The notes under the pieces: generated by a model
What the model was told of the DNA's origin: nothing
What the model saw: only the letters and a program-made list of their open reading frames with translations
Database searches by the model: none
Shown here: positions 6,586 to 13,777 of the stretch, piece by piece
Layout: each line of letters opens with the position of its first letter
Numbering within the stretch: the first letter of the stretch is position 1
Translations under genes and position numbers: made by a program
Assembly: GCA_017557665.1 (NCBI GenBank)
Contig: JAFYYI010000082.1
Coordinates: forward strand, 1-15,920
Direction: 5' to 3'
Source: Muribaculaceae bacterium
GTDB taxonomy: Bacteria > Bacteroidota > Bacteroidia > Bacteroidales > Muribaculaceae
DNA: 15,920 nucleotides

Positions 6586-8565
6586 ATGAGTAACACGGCG
6601 ACCATAGCGTTGTTGCAACAGAAGCGGGAACTGCTCCGGGTTGAATATCAGGAGGAGAAGGAGGCCTATCGCCTGCACAGTGAGGCTATGGGGCTGGCGC
6701 GCAAAGTGACGCGCGGCGACGCGTGGTATCCACTGCACGTGGGGCGCACCTACTACAACTCGCTGAATCAGTTCTGCGTCGAGATGACGCGCAAGGCCGA
6801 CGAGGAAATTGACCACAACTTCGAGTACGGCAAGCCCGTCGTATTCTTCACCGCCGAGGCTTCCGGAGGCGACCTCAAGCAGGCGGGGAACATCCGTTTT
6901 TTCAACTTCACAGGCAACATCTCCTATGTCGACGGCGACCGCATGGTCGTGGCCATCCCCGAAGGGCACGTGCTGGAACTGCAGAACGCTCCGATACCCG
7001 TGGGCGTGCAACTGTTCTTTGACGAGACGAGTTACCGCATGATGTTTGATGCCCTGGAGCGCGTTATCGGCGCCAAGGGCAACCGCCTGGCCTACCTGCG
7101 CGACCTGTTCTATTCTCACCAACCTGCTGCAACCTTCTCTTTTGACGCAATGCGGTTCCCGTGGCTCAATGAGAGCCAGGAGCGAGCTGTCAACGATGTG
7201 TTGCGGGCCAAGGACGTGCGTGTGCTTCACGGCCCGCCGGGCACGGGCAAGACGACGACGCTGGTCGAGGCCATCAACGAGACGCTGATGCGCGAGACGC
7301 AGGTGCTGGTGTGTGCCCAGAGCAACACCGCCGTCGATTGGATCAGCGAGAAACTGGTGGACTGCGGTATCCCCGTGCTGCGGTTGGGGAATCCCACGCG
7401 CGTCAATGACAAGATGCTGAGCTTCACCTATGAGCATCGCTTTGCCGACCATCCAGATTACCCCAAGCTGTGGCAAATCAGGCGGACCATCCGCGAAATG
7501 CGCCGACGTCGCCGCGAGCGGGCCGAGCACTTCCACCAGAAGCTTGACCGCCTCAAGGAGATGGCCGTCGAACTCGAGGTGCGCATCAACGCCGACATCT
7601 TCGGCCAGGTGCGTGTCATCGCTTCGACCCTCGTGGGCGCCGGCAACAAACTGCTTGACGGGCAGAAGTTCGGCACCCTGTTCATCGACGAGGCTGCACA
7701 AGCACTCGAGGCGGCATGCTGGATACCCATCCGCCGCGCCAACCGCGTGATATTTGCCGGCGACCATTGCCAGCTGCCGCCCACGGTCAAGAGCCTCGAG
7801 GCCCTGAAAGGCGGCCTGGGCAAGACCCTCATGGAGCGCATCGTGGAAAACAAGCCCGAGTGTGTCTCGCTGCTGCAGGTACAATACCGCATGAACGACG
7901 AAATCATGCAGTTCAGCAGCGACTATTTCTACCACGGCAAGATGAAGTCGGCCCCCGAGGTGGCCCACCGCCTCATCCACGAGGGCGACGCACCCATCCT
8001 GTGGTTCGACACGTCGACCATCAACCTGGGTGATGACGAGCCCGACACGTTTAAGGAACAATTCATCGGTGAGACGTTCGGGCGCGTGAACAAGGGTGAG
8101 GCCAACCTGACCATCAGCCTGCTGCAAATCTATTTCCAGCGCATCGGCAAGCAGCGCATCCTCGATGACCGCATCGACGTGGGTATCATCTCGCCCTATC
8201 GTGCCCAAGTCCAGTACTTGAAGCGACTGATCAAGAAGCGCAACTTCTTCAAACCCTATCGCCACCTGATTTCGGTCAACACCGTGGATGGTTTCCAGGG
8301 GCAGGAACGCGATGTGATCCTCATCTCGCTGGTGCGCGCCAACGACAAGGGGCAAATCGGCTTCCTGCGCGACCTGCGCCGCATGAACGTCGCCATCACC
8401 CGGGCGCGCATGAAGCTCTTCATCCTGGGCGACGCCCCCACGATGACACGCCACCCGTTCTACAGACAGCTGTTTGAGTATATTCAAGGGGTGCGCGGGA
8501 GGAACGGAAATGACAGAGAGAACGGACCTGACGGAAAGGACGGAAACAAAGACAGGGAACAATAA
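6586..8565 (+). CDS. Superfamily 1 helicase, Upf1/IGHMBP2-like (AAA_11/AAA_12)
   Basis: The 659-residue protein carries the full set of SF1 motifs: Walker A GPPGTGKT (216-223), Walker B DEAAQ (368-372), motif III GDHCQLPP (392-399), QYRMND (433-438), motif V VDGFQGQERD (around 569) and motif VI VAITRAR (602-608). The wording of the motifs and QYRMN place it in the Upf1-like SF1B group, which moves 5' to 3' on nucleic acid. Whether it acts on DNA or RNA is not readable from sequence. The N-terminal 200 residues (helical start, then a beta-rich stretch around FFNFTGNISYVDGDRMVVAIPEGHVLELQ) likely form the accessory domain. The last 25 residues are low-complexity (Gly, Asn, Asp, Arg) and coincide with a degenerate GGACGGA-type repeat. 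A partial relic copy lies 1.2 kb upstream. Confidence 0.92.
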   Translation: MSNTATIALLQQKRELLRVEYQEEKEAYRLHSEAMGLARKVTRGDAWYPLHVGRTYYNSLNQFCVEMTRKADEEIDHNFEYGKPVVFFTAEASGGDLKQAGNIRFFNFTGNISYVDGDRMVVAIPEGHVLELQNAPIPVGVQLFFDETSYRMMFDALERVIGAKGNRLAYLRDLFYSHQPAATFSFDAMRFPWLNESQERAVNDVLRAKDVRVLHGPPGTGKTTTLVEAINETLMRETQVLVCAQSNTAVDWISEKLVDCGIPVLRLGNPTRVNDKMLSFTYEHRFADHPDYPKLWQIRRTIREMRRRRRERAEHFHQKLDRLKEMAVELEVRINADIFGQVRVIASTLVGAGNKLLDGQKFGTLFIDEAAQALEAACWIPIRRANRVIFAGDHCQLPPTVKSLEALKGGLGKTLMERIVENKPECVSLLQVQYRMNDEIMQFSSDYFYHGKMKSAPEVAHRLIHEGDAPILWFDTSTINLGDDEPDTFKEQFIGETFGRVNKGEANLTISLLQIYFQRIGKQRILDDRIDVGIISPYRAQVQYLKRLIKKRNFFKPYRHLISVNTVDGFQGQERDVILISLVRANDKGQIGFLRDLRRMNVAITRARMKLFILGDAPTMTRHPFYRQLFEYIQGVRGRNGNDRENGPDGKDGNKDREQ

Positions 8566-8567
8566 AA

Positions 8568-8600
8568 GGCGCCGCCACGTGGTGACAGCGCCAGTTTTCT
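8568..8600 (+). terminator. Terminator after the helicase gene
   Basis: GGCGC (8568-8572) pairs with GCGCC (8588-8592), with the palindrome CCACGTGG inside the loop. The stem is followed by AGTTTTCTT. It starts 3 bases after the stop codon. Confidence 0.6.
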
Positions 8601-8628
8601 TGATAGGGACTTTCTCAGACGGGAGAAG

Positions 8629-9081
8629 CTACTGGACTATTAGCGAATACTTCTTGGAAACCCAGTAGTATTTGCCGTTGTATTTGATCTTGTTCCAATC
8701 ACCACTCTGCCCGCAATAGGGGAAGCGGTTGCCATTGTAAGCCCTGATACCCGAGTCCTTGCCACCGGGAGCCAATCTCAAGATCACCCTGTCGCCATTG
8801 ACAACGACAACAGCATTGTTCTGGTCCTGATTGATTCGCTTGACGTACTGTGATGAGATGTACACAATGTTACCGCTGTAGTTGACAGAGTACCAACCGT
8901 TGGAATAGTCATACCACTGGAGCTTCTGCCCCTTGTACATTCTCATACCCGTGTCCTTCCCACCAGGAGACCACCTCAGTCTTACACTATTTCCCGTTAC
9001 CTGCAGCCATCCACCTGCCGATACCGCCAGGGAGATAACAGCGAACGCGATTGTTAAGAGGATTCTTGCTTTTTGCTTCAT
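8629..9081 (-). CDS. Secreted protein with two bacterial SH3 (SH3b) repeats
   Basis: The 150-residue product has a signal peptide (MKQKARILLTIAFAVISLAVSA, cleavage near residue 22). Two tandem SH3b-like repeats follow, at about 30-83 and 95-148. Their shared signatures are VRLRWSPGGKDTGMRMYKG with GWYSVNYSGNIVYISSQYV, and VILRLAPGGKDSGIRAYNG with DWNKIKYNGKYYWVSKKY. SH3b domains often bind peptidoglycan or peptides, but there is no NlpC/P60 or other enzyme domain here, so a binding role at the cell surface or in the periplasm is an inference. It lies downstream of the thiamine permease gene on the same strand but has its own strong promoter, so it is probably a separate unit. It converges with the helicase gene, whose terminator lies between them. 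Confidence 0.8.
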   Translation of the reverse strand: MKQKARILLTIAFAVISLAVSAGGWLQVTGNSVRLRWSPGGKDTGMRMYKGQKLQWYDYSNGWYSVNYSGNIVYISSQYVKRINQDQNNAVVVVNGDRVILRLAPGGKDSGIRAYNGNRFPYCGQSGDWNKIKYNGKYYWVSKKYSLIVQ

Positions 9082-9111
9082 AATTATTGGGTTTAATGGT
9101 TAAGATTGTTG

Positions 9112-9143
9112 CAAAATTAGCTAAAAATCCTTTCTTAACAAAA
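9112..9143 (-). promoter_or_regulatory. Promoter for the SH3b-protein gene
   Basis: On the minus strand TTTTG (9139-9143), a 19-base spacer and TAATTTTG (9112-9119) match the Bacteroidota consensus. The start codon is 31 bases downstream. Confidence 0.7.
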
Positions 9144-9164
9144 TAAATCTGTATGATTTCTCAA

Positions 9165-9767
9165 TTATCTGTTATTTTTCTCCGTCTGCCCGGCAGGAAT
9201 CATTTTGAGCCACTTGAGGTAGCCGAAGACGGCAATAATAATATAAAGGGAATATAGACCAGCCTTGAACGGGACATCCTTTATTACATACAGGTAAACA
9301 CTCACGGCATCGACCACAATCCACAACAGCCATTGCTCAACATACTTACGTGACAGTGCCCACAAGGCAATGAAACTCAAAGCATTTGTAAAGGCATCTG
9401 CCATGGGGATTGTGCTCTTGGTGTAATTCACAAGAACCCAGTAAGTAACATACCACAGAACAGCAAATATCGCAATTAAAGGTAAGACCTTATTGACTGG
9501 CAAATGGGCAATTGCAGGCGATTTCTTATCCTTTTTTCCAAAGCCGAATTTCCACACTAAGAAACCCCATATATGAGCAACAGTGTAGTAACCCGCCATG
9601 AAGGAATCGCCAAACAGTTCTTTATCCCAATATAGGAAAATGTCAAGAGCTGGCATGATAATGCCAACGAACCAAAGCACAATACTGCTGCGATACTCCA
9701 GCCAGATGTATAACAACCCTAGTGCTGTCGTCAACATGTCGAGCCAATGAGCTGAGAACCATTCCAT
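9165..9767 (-). CDS. pnuT: PnuC-family permease, probable thiamine transporter PnuT
   Basis: The 200-residue protein is almost entirely membrane-spanning, with about seven hydrophobic segments. It shows PnuC-family features: the N-terminal WLDMLTTALGLLYIWLEYRSSIVLWFVGI, then AGYYTVAHIWGFLVWK and the late EQWLLWIVVDAVSVYLY. PnuC proteins carry unphosphorylated vitamins across the inner membrane by facilitated diffusion, with trapping by phosphorylation inside. Sequence alone would allow nicotinamide riboside. The context points to thiamine: it follows, by 100 bases and on the same strand, a TonB receptor gene headed by a TPP riboswitch. In Bacteroidota that arrangement marks ompT-pnuT. The thiamine pyrophosphokinase gene that often follows is absent here. 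The short Lys/Asn-rich C-terminal tail is cytoplasmic or disordered. Confidence 0.82.
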   Translation of the reverse strand: MEWFSAHWLDMLTTALGLLYIWLEYRSSIVLWFVGIIMPALDIFLYWDKELFGDSFMAGYYTVAHIWGFLVWKFGFGKKDKKSPAIAHLPVNKVLPLIAIFAVLWYVTYWVLVNYTKSTIPMADAFTNALSFIALWALSRKYVEQWLLWIVVDAVSVYLYVIKDVPFKAGLYSLYIIIAVFGYLKWLKMIPAGQTEKNNR

Positions 9768-9867
9768 GATTCAATTCATATATCAATGATGCAGCTTCAT
9801 AATAAGGTTTACAAAGCAAGCGGATGAAAAAATATTTTAATTCGCGTAATTCGTTGTTAAACTTTAG

Positions 9868-12126
9868 TTAGAATCTTAATGTGATGTTACCCAGGGCGTT
9901 GATGCCGGCCATGGGATAGAAACGGGGGTCGCTGACGAGGGTGTAGGCATTGGCCTTGTCGCCGCCTGGATAGAGGGCGATGGTCTGCGAATAGCCGTTG
10001 GTCTCGTACTTCTCGTTGAACAGATTGTAGATGGTGGCACCGACCGTTATGCTGCGGATGTGCGGCAACTTGAAGGTGTAAGCCAGGTCAAGGTTGTTAA
10101 CGAAATAGGGATCGAGAGAGTCTTCCTTGCGCTCGAAGTTATCGAGATACTGGCGCGATACATACTGCGTCTGCAGGCTTGCCGTGAAGCCCTTGAAATC
10201 GAAGGACAGCATGCTTCCCACGGTCACGCTGGGCGAGAAGGCGATGGTGGTGTTACCGGTCTCGATGGCCGTCTGGGTCCACATTTCATCCCACGTGTCG
10301 GTATAGTCGCCCACATAGCCAACATAGTCCTTGATGCGGTTGCGGCTGAAGGTGGCATTCACTTCCCAACGGAGCCAGTCGGTGAAACGCACACCGGCCA
10401 GCAGTTCGATACCCATGCGGTAACTGTTGGGCACGTTCTCGGCCATCGGTTCTCCAATCTCGTTGATCTTGCCGTTGAGCACAAGCTGGTCCTTATAATT
10501 CATGTAGTAGAGGTTGGTGCTGAACAAGAAACGGTCATTGCGAAACTCGTAGCCAGCCTCCCAATCATAGAGTTTCTCGCGGGTGGGATGCTGCAGGAAG
10601 AGGCCGTCGGTGTAGTTGTTACGGGTGGGCTCCTTCTGTGCCACGGCAAACGAGGCATAGACGCGGTTGCGCTCGTCGATGCGCCAGTTGATACCCGCCT
10701 TGGGGTTGAAGAAATCGAAGGGCTCATCGATATCGAGTGCCTGCAGGCGCTCGGGGTCGGCGGTCCAGTCCCACTTGTCGTTGTTGCCCGTGATGCGGTA
10801 ACCGATGTGACGGAACTGCAGGTCGGCATAGGCGCTCAGCCCGCCAACAATCACATAATTACCCTTGAGGTAAATGTTGAAGTCGGTTTTGCGGCCATTG
10901 TTGCGGTAGTACTCGTGGTCGGGGTCCAGCACACTGGTGTAGTTCTCCACCCAGATGACCTGGCCATAGTGGTCGTTGCTGTAACGGTTGATGCCACCGC
11001 CCAGCGTAGCGGCCAAACGGTCGCCAGTGTACTGCAGCGAGAACACACCACCGCCGAAGTCGCTGTCGACACATTTCTTGCGCACCAGGCTGGCCTTCTT
11101 GCCGACCTCCCCGTTCGCCAGCATCAAAGGCTCCAGAGCATACTCCTTGAGGGTGCGGGCATTCTTGTACTCCTGGTAGTAGCCGTAACCGTTGGTGTAA
11201 TGCAGGGCCACATTGAGTTTCCACATGGGGTTGAATGTCTGATTCAAGATGAGCTGGTAGTGGGTCTGACGATAGATGTCCTTCTGGTCCTTATAGAAAC
11301 CCGTCACATCCTTGCCATGCTTGATTTCGCCGTTGGGGTTGTAGGTGCGGTTATTCTCCAGGTCATCACGGCTGATGCCGTCCCAGGCGTGGTAAGTATC
11401 CTCCTTGCCGCCATAAGTGATGAAGCGCAAAGAGGTTCCGACATTATTAAAATAGCCAATCTGGCCGAAATAGCTCACCAGCTCGCTGCTGGCGCGGTCA
11501 CGATAGCCGTCGCTGCCGATGTGGGAGAGCCTGGCCTCAACGGCCCAATGGTCGCCCAGCACACCGCTACCCACGCGCAAGGTCTCCTTGTTGGTGTTGA
11601 AGGAGCCGTAACTTCCCGAGACCTCGGCGTAAGCGTCGCGCGAGAAGCCCTGCGTTCTCATGTTCACACTACCGCCAAAGGCTCCCGAACCATTGGTCGA
11701 AGTGCCGGCACCACGCTGCACCTGGATGTCGCGCACCGATGACGCGAAGTCGGGCGTGTTCACCCAATAGATGCTGTGGCTCTCGGCATCGTTCAGCGGG
11801 ATGTCGTTCACCGTGATATTGATGCGTGTGGCATCGGTGCCGCGCACGCGCATTGACGTGTAACCCACGCCGGCGCCAGCGTCGCTCGTGGTGATTACGC
11901 TCGGCGTCATCGTCAGCAGGAACGGGATGTCCAGGCCGTGGTTCACGGCAGCAAGCTGCTTGGCAGAAACATTAGTGTAGGCTACAGGTGTACTCTCGGA
12001 TGCACGGGTTCCCAGCACCTCTACTTCGCTCAAGGCGACAGTGGGCACCGTGTCGGTCGCTGCGGGCTGTGCCGCTGCGGCGATGGCTGCCATCATCGTG
12101 GCAACCGCGATAAAAGATTTCTTCAT
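9868..12126 (-). CDS. TonB-dependent outer-membrane receptor, probably for thiamine
   Basis: This 752-residue receptor has a signal peptide (1-19, ending AAAA), a TonB-box-like stretch (VALSEVEVLGTR, about 30-41) and a plug domain (about 45-165). The plug contains SMRVRGTDATRINITVNDIPLND and VQRGAGTSTNGSGAFGGSVNMRT. The rest is a 22-strand-type barrel rich in aromatic strands, and it ends GNITLRF with the C-terminal Phe expected of outer-membrane proteins. It has no N-terminal carboxypeptidase-like domain, so it is not a SusC-type glycan receptor. Energy would come from TonB-ExbBD. The TPP riboswitch in its leader makes thiamine or a related compound the likely cargo (the OmpT role in Bacteroidota). 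The frame is intact. Confidence 0.88.
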   Translation of the reverse strand: MKKSFIAVATMMAAIAAAAQPAATDTVPTVALSEVEVLGTRASESTPVAYTNVSAKQLAAVNHGLDIPFLLTMTPSVITTSDAGAGVGYTSMRVRGTDATRINITVNDIPLNDAESHSIYWVNTPDFASSVRDIQVQRGAGTSTNGSGAFGGSVNMRTQGFSRDAYAEVSGSYGSFNTNKETLRVGSGVLGDHWAVEARLSHIGSDGYRDRASSELVSYFGQIGYFNNVGTSLRFITYGGKEDTYHAWDGISRDDLENNRTYNPNGEIKHGKDVTGFYKDQKDIYRQTHYQLILNQTFNPMWKLNVALHYTNGYGYYQEYKNARTLKEYALEPLMLANGEVGKKASLVRKKCVDSDFGGGVFSLQYTGDRLAATLGGGINRYSNDHYGQVIWVENYTSVLDPDHEYYRNNGRKTDFNIYLKGNYVIVGGLSAYADLQFRHIGYRITGNNDKWDWTADPERLQALDIDEPFDFFNPKAGINWRIDERNRVYASFAVAQKEPTRNNYTDGLFLQHPTREKLYDWEAGYEFRNDRFLFSTNLYYMNYKDQLVLNGKINEIGEPMAENVPNSYRMGIELLAGVRFTDWLRWEVNATFSRNRIKDYVGYVGDYTDTWDEMWTQTAIETGNTTIAFSPSVTVGSMLSFDFKGFTASLQTQYVSRQYLDNFERKEDSLDPYFVNNLDLAYTFKLPHIRSITVGATIYNLFNEKYETNGYSQTIALYPGGDKANAYTLVSDPRFYPMAGINALGNITLRF

Positions 12127-12138
12127 TGTTTTTAATTA

Positions 12139-12219
12139 ATAAGTTGTTCTCTACGCCGGCATTGTCCGGATCAGATCCGATGGGTATGTTCTCAGCCGTT
12201 ACAGGCACCCCAAACTCAT
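12139..12219 (-). ncRNA. TPP riboswitch (THI element)
   Basis: The minus-strand RNA has the THI core in order: GGGGUGCC (12204-12211), GCUGAGA (about 12190-12196), AUACCC (12182-12187), CUGAUCCGG (12166-12174), then AAUGCCGGCG (12154-12163) and GUAGAGAAC. P1 can form between AUGAGUUUG (12211-12219) and CAACUUAU (12139-12146), with one bulged U. The 3' strand of P1 ends 12 bases before the AUG of the receptor, and no U-run terminator follows, so control is probably at translation: TPP binding would hide the start region. Confidence 0.93.
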
Positions 12220-12231
12220 TGAATCACGACG

Positions 12232-12263
12232 CAAAGGTAATGCTTTTCGGTGTATCCACCAAA
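12232..12263 (-). promoter_or_regulatory. Promoter of the thiamine operon
   Basis: On the minus strand TTTG (12260-12263), a 20-base spacer and TACCTTTG (12232-12239) fit the consensus. Transcription would start about 5 bases before the riboswitch. Confidence 0.7.
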
Positions 12264-12326
12264 TTAAAAATGTCACCGATTACCCCCCGTTTCACAATCT
12301 TTAATCATAAAATACTTGCAAATTGC

Positions 12327-12357
12327 TTGTTTCTATGTTGAAAATTGAGTACTTTTG
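12327..12357 (+). promoter_or_regulatory. Promoter of mdh
   Basis: TTG (12327-12329), a 20-base spacer and TACTTTTG (12350-12357) followed by CAG fit the Bacteroidota consensus. The ATG is 57 bases downstream, after an AT-rich leader. Confidence 0.7.
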
Positions 12358-12414
12358 CAGTGGTAAAATTTCAAATTTACAATTTGCACTAACAATTTTT
12401 AAAGAAATACTATC

Positions 12415-13407
12415 ATGGGATTTTTAACAAATGACAAATTGGTCATCGTCGGCGCTGCCGGCATGATTGGCTCAAACATGGTACAGACGGCCCTGATGAT
12501 GGGCTTGACTAACGACATCTGCCTCTATGACGTGTTCTCGCCCGAGGGCGTGGCCGAGGAGATGCGCCAGAGCGGTTTCGGTGATGTGAAAATCACCGCC
12601 ACCACCGATCCTAAGGAAGCATTCACTAACGCCAAATACATCATCTCAAGCGGTGGCGCACCCCGCAAGGAGGGCATGACCCGCGAGGACCTGCTCAAGG
12701 GCAACTGCGAGATCGCCGAGGGTCTGGGCAAGGACATCAAGACCTACTGCCCCGACGTGAAGCACGTCGTTATCATCTTCAACCCCGCCGACCTGACGGG
12801 TCTGGTTACCCTGCTCTACAGCGGCTTGAAGCCCTGCCAGGTGACCACACTCGCAGCTCTTGACACCACTCGCCTGCAGAGCGCGCTGGCCAAGAAGTTT
12901 GGCGTGATGCAGAGTGAAATCACCGGTTGTGCCACCTATGGTGGTCACGGTGAGCAGATGGCCGTGTTCGGCAGCCACGTTGAAATTGACGGCCGCAAGT
13001 TGACCGACATCGTCGGCACCCCCGAATTCCCCGCTGAGGAGTGGGAGCAGATGAAGGCTGACGTCACCAAGGGTGGCGCCCAGATCATCAAGCTGCGCGG
13101 ACGCAGCTCGTTCCAGAGCCCCGCTTACTTGTCAGTAGAGATGATCCGTGCTGCCATGGGCGGCGAGAAGTTCCGCTTCCCCGTGGGCACCTACGTGAAC
13201 AACGACAAGTACAACCACATCATGATGGCCATGGATACCATCCTCGACGAGAACGGCGCCAGCTACAAGGTGCCTCAGGGCCTGCCCTCAGAGAACGAGA
13301 GACTCGACGCCAGCTATGTGCACCTGTGCAAGATGCGCGACGAGTTGGTAGACCTGGGCATCGTGCCGCCCATCAGCGAGTGGAACAAGATCAACCCCAA
13401 CCTGTAA
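12415..13407 (+). CDS. mdh: Malate dehydrogenase (LDH/MDH superfamily)
   Basis: This enzyme interconverts malate and oxaloacetate with NAD. In gut Bacteroidales it works in the reductive branch that leads to fumarate, succinate and propionate. The 330-residue protein starts with a Rossmann fold carrying GAAGMIGS (13-20); Asp39 at the end of the second strand favours NAD over NADP. The substrate loop GGAPRKEGMTR supplies Arg84 and Arg90. FNPAD (122-126), Asp150 and Arg153 in ALDTTR, and the catalytic His178 in GGHGEQM complete the site. FNPADLTG and GGHGE differ slightly from the usual NPVD and GEHGD/GxHGD, so lactate or another 2-oxoacid is not fully excluded, but the Arg in the substrate loop supports malate. 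It is monocistronic with its own promoter. Confidence 0.9.
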   Translation: MGFLTNDKLVIVGAAGMIGSNMVQTALMMGLTNDICLYDVFSPEGVAEEMRQSGFGDVKITATTDPKEAFTNAKYIISSGGAPRKEGMTREDLLKGNCEIAEGLGKDIKTYCPDVKHVVIIFNPADLTGLVTLLYSGLKPCQVTTLAALDTTRLQSALAKKFGVMQSEITGCATYGGHGEQMAVFGSHVEIDGRKLTDIVGTPEFPAEEWEQMKADVTKGGAQIIKLRGRSSFQSPAYLSVEMIRAAMGGEKFRFPVGTYVNNDKYNHIMMAMDTILDENGASYKVPQGLPSENERLDASYVHLCKMRDELVDLGIVPPISEWNKINPNL

Positions 13408-13600
13408 TTCCCCAACGGATTGACTCCATCATGTCGAGCCTGGGGCACCCGTTGGTACTCCGGGCTTGATTCATCAGAGGGACCCGTCGGAACACACTGA
13501 ATGGACGGGACGGATGGAGGGGACAGAATGAAGTCATTCATACATTTGCGACGAATTAGACCAATCAGACCAATTGGTGTGAATTATTTTCCCTTAAAAG
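13408..13600 (+). other. mdh downstream region with hairpins and degenerate repeats
   Basis: No gene is visible in the 370 bases between mdh and rluB. Two alternative hairpins lie near the mdh stop: CCAACGG (13412-13418) with CCGTTGG (13449-13455), and AGCCTGG (13437-13443) with CCGGGCT (13460-13466, one G-U). Neither has a T-run, so a Rho-independent terminator is not clear. A GGACGGGACGGATGGAGG-type purine repeat follows at about 13503-13527. Two copies of AGACCAAT come next, at about 13558-13575, ending in the palindrome ACCAATTGGT (13569-13578). Confidence 0.4.
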
Positions 13601-13632
13601 TTTTGGGAATAGGAAACTTTGAAGTACTTTTG
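13601..13632 (+). promoter_or_regulatory. Promoter of rluB, overlapped by an inverted repeat
   Basis: TTTTG (13601-13605), a 19-base spacer and TACTTTTG (13625-13632) followed by CAG match the consensus. AAAGTTT (13597-13603) and AAACTTT (13614-13620) form an inverted repeat over the -33 element. At the predicted transcript start, TGCTTT (13636-13641) and AAAGCA (13646-13651) form a hairpin with loop TTGG. The leader is about 140 nt. Confidence 0.7.
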
Positions 13633-13777
13633 CAGTGCTTTTTGGAAAGCAGAAGTCATATCTTGAATCAACATTATAATATTATACATTATTGATTTTG
13701 ACAACGGCCGAGAGGTCACAACTATTTTTAAGCGAATTTCAAAAAAACTCTAACCAATCAACAAACAATTAGACAAC

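Noticed and set aside
6571..8562. Minus-strand open frame of 663 codons opposite the helicase gene
   Set aside because: The plus frame carries all SF1 helicase motifs; the reverse frame is a codon-bias shadow extending through the same DNA.
9165..9767. Calling the permease a nicotinamide riboside carrier (PnuC proper)
   Set aside because: The TPP riboswitch and TonB receptor upstream favour thiamine; no NAD-related gene or regulator is adjacent.
10060..11742. Plus-strand open frame opposite the TonB receptor
   Set aside because: The receptor frame has signal peptide, plug and terminal Phe, and lies under a TPP riboswitch. The opposite frame is a low-complexity Val/Leu shadow.
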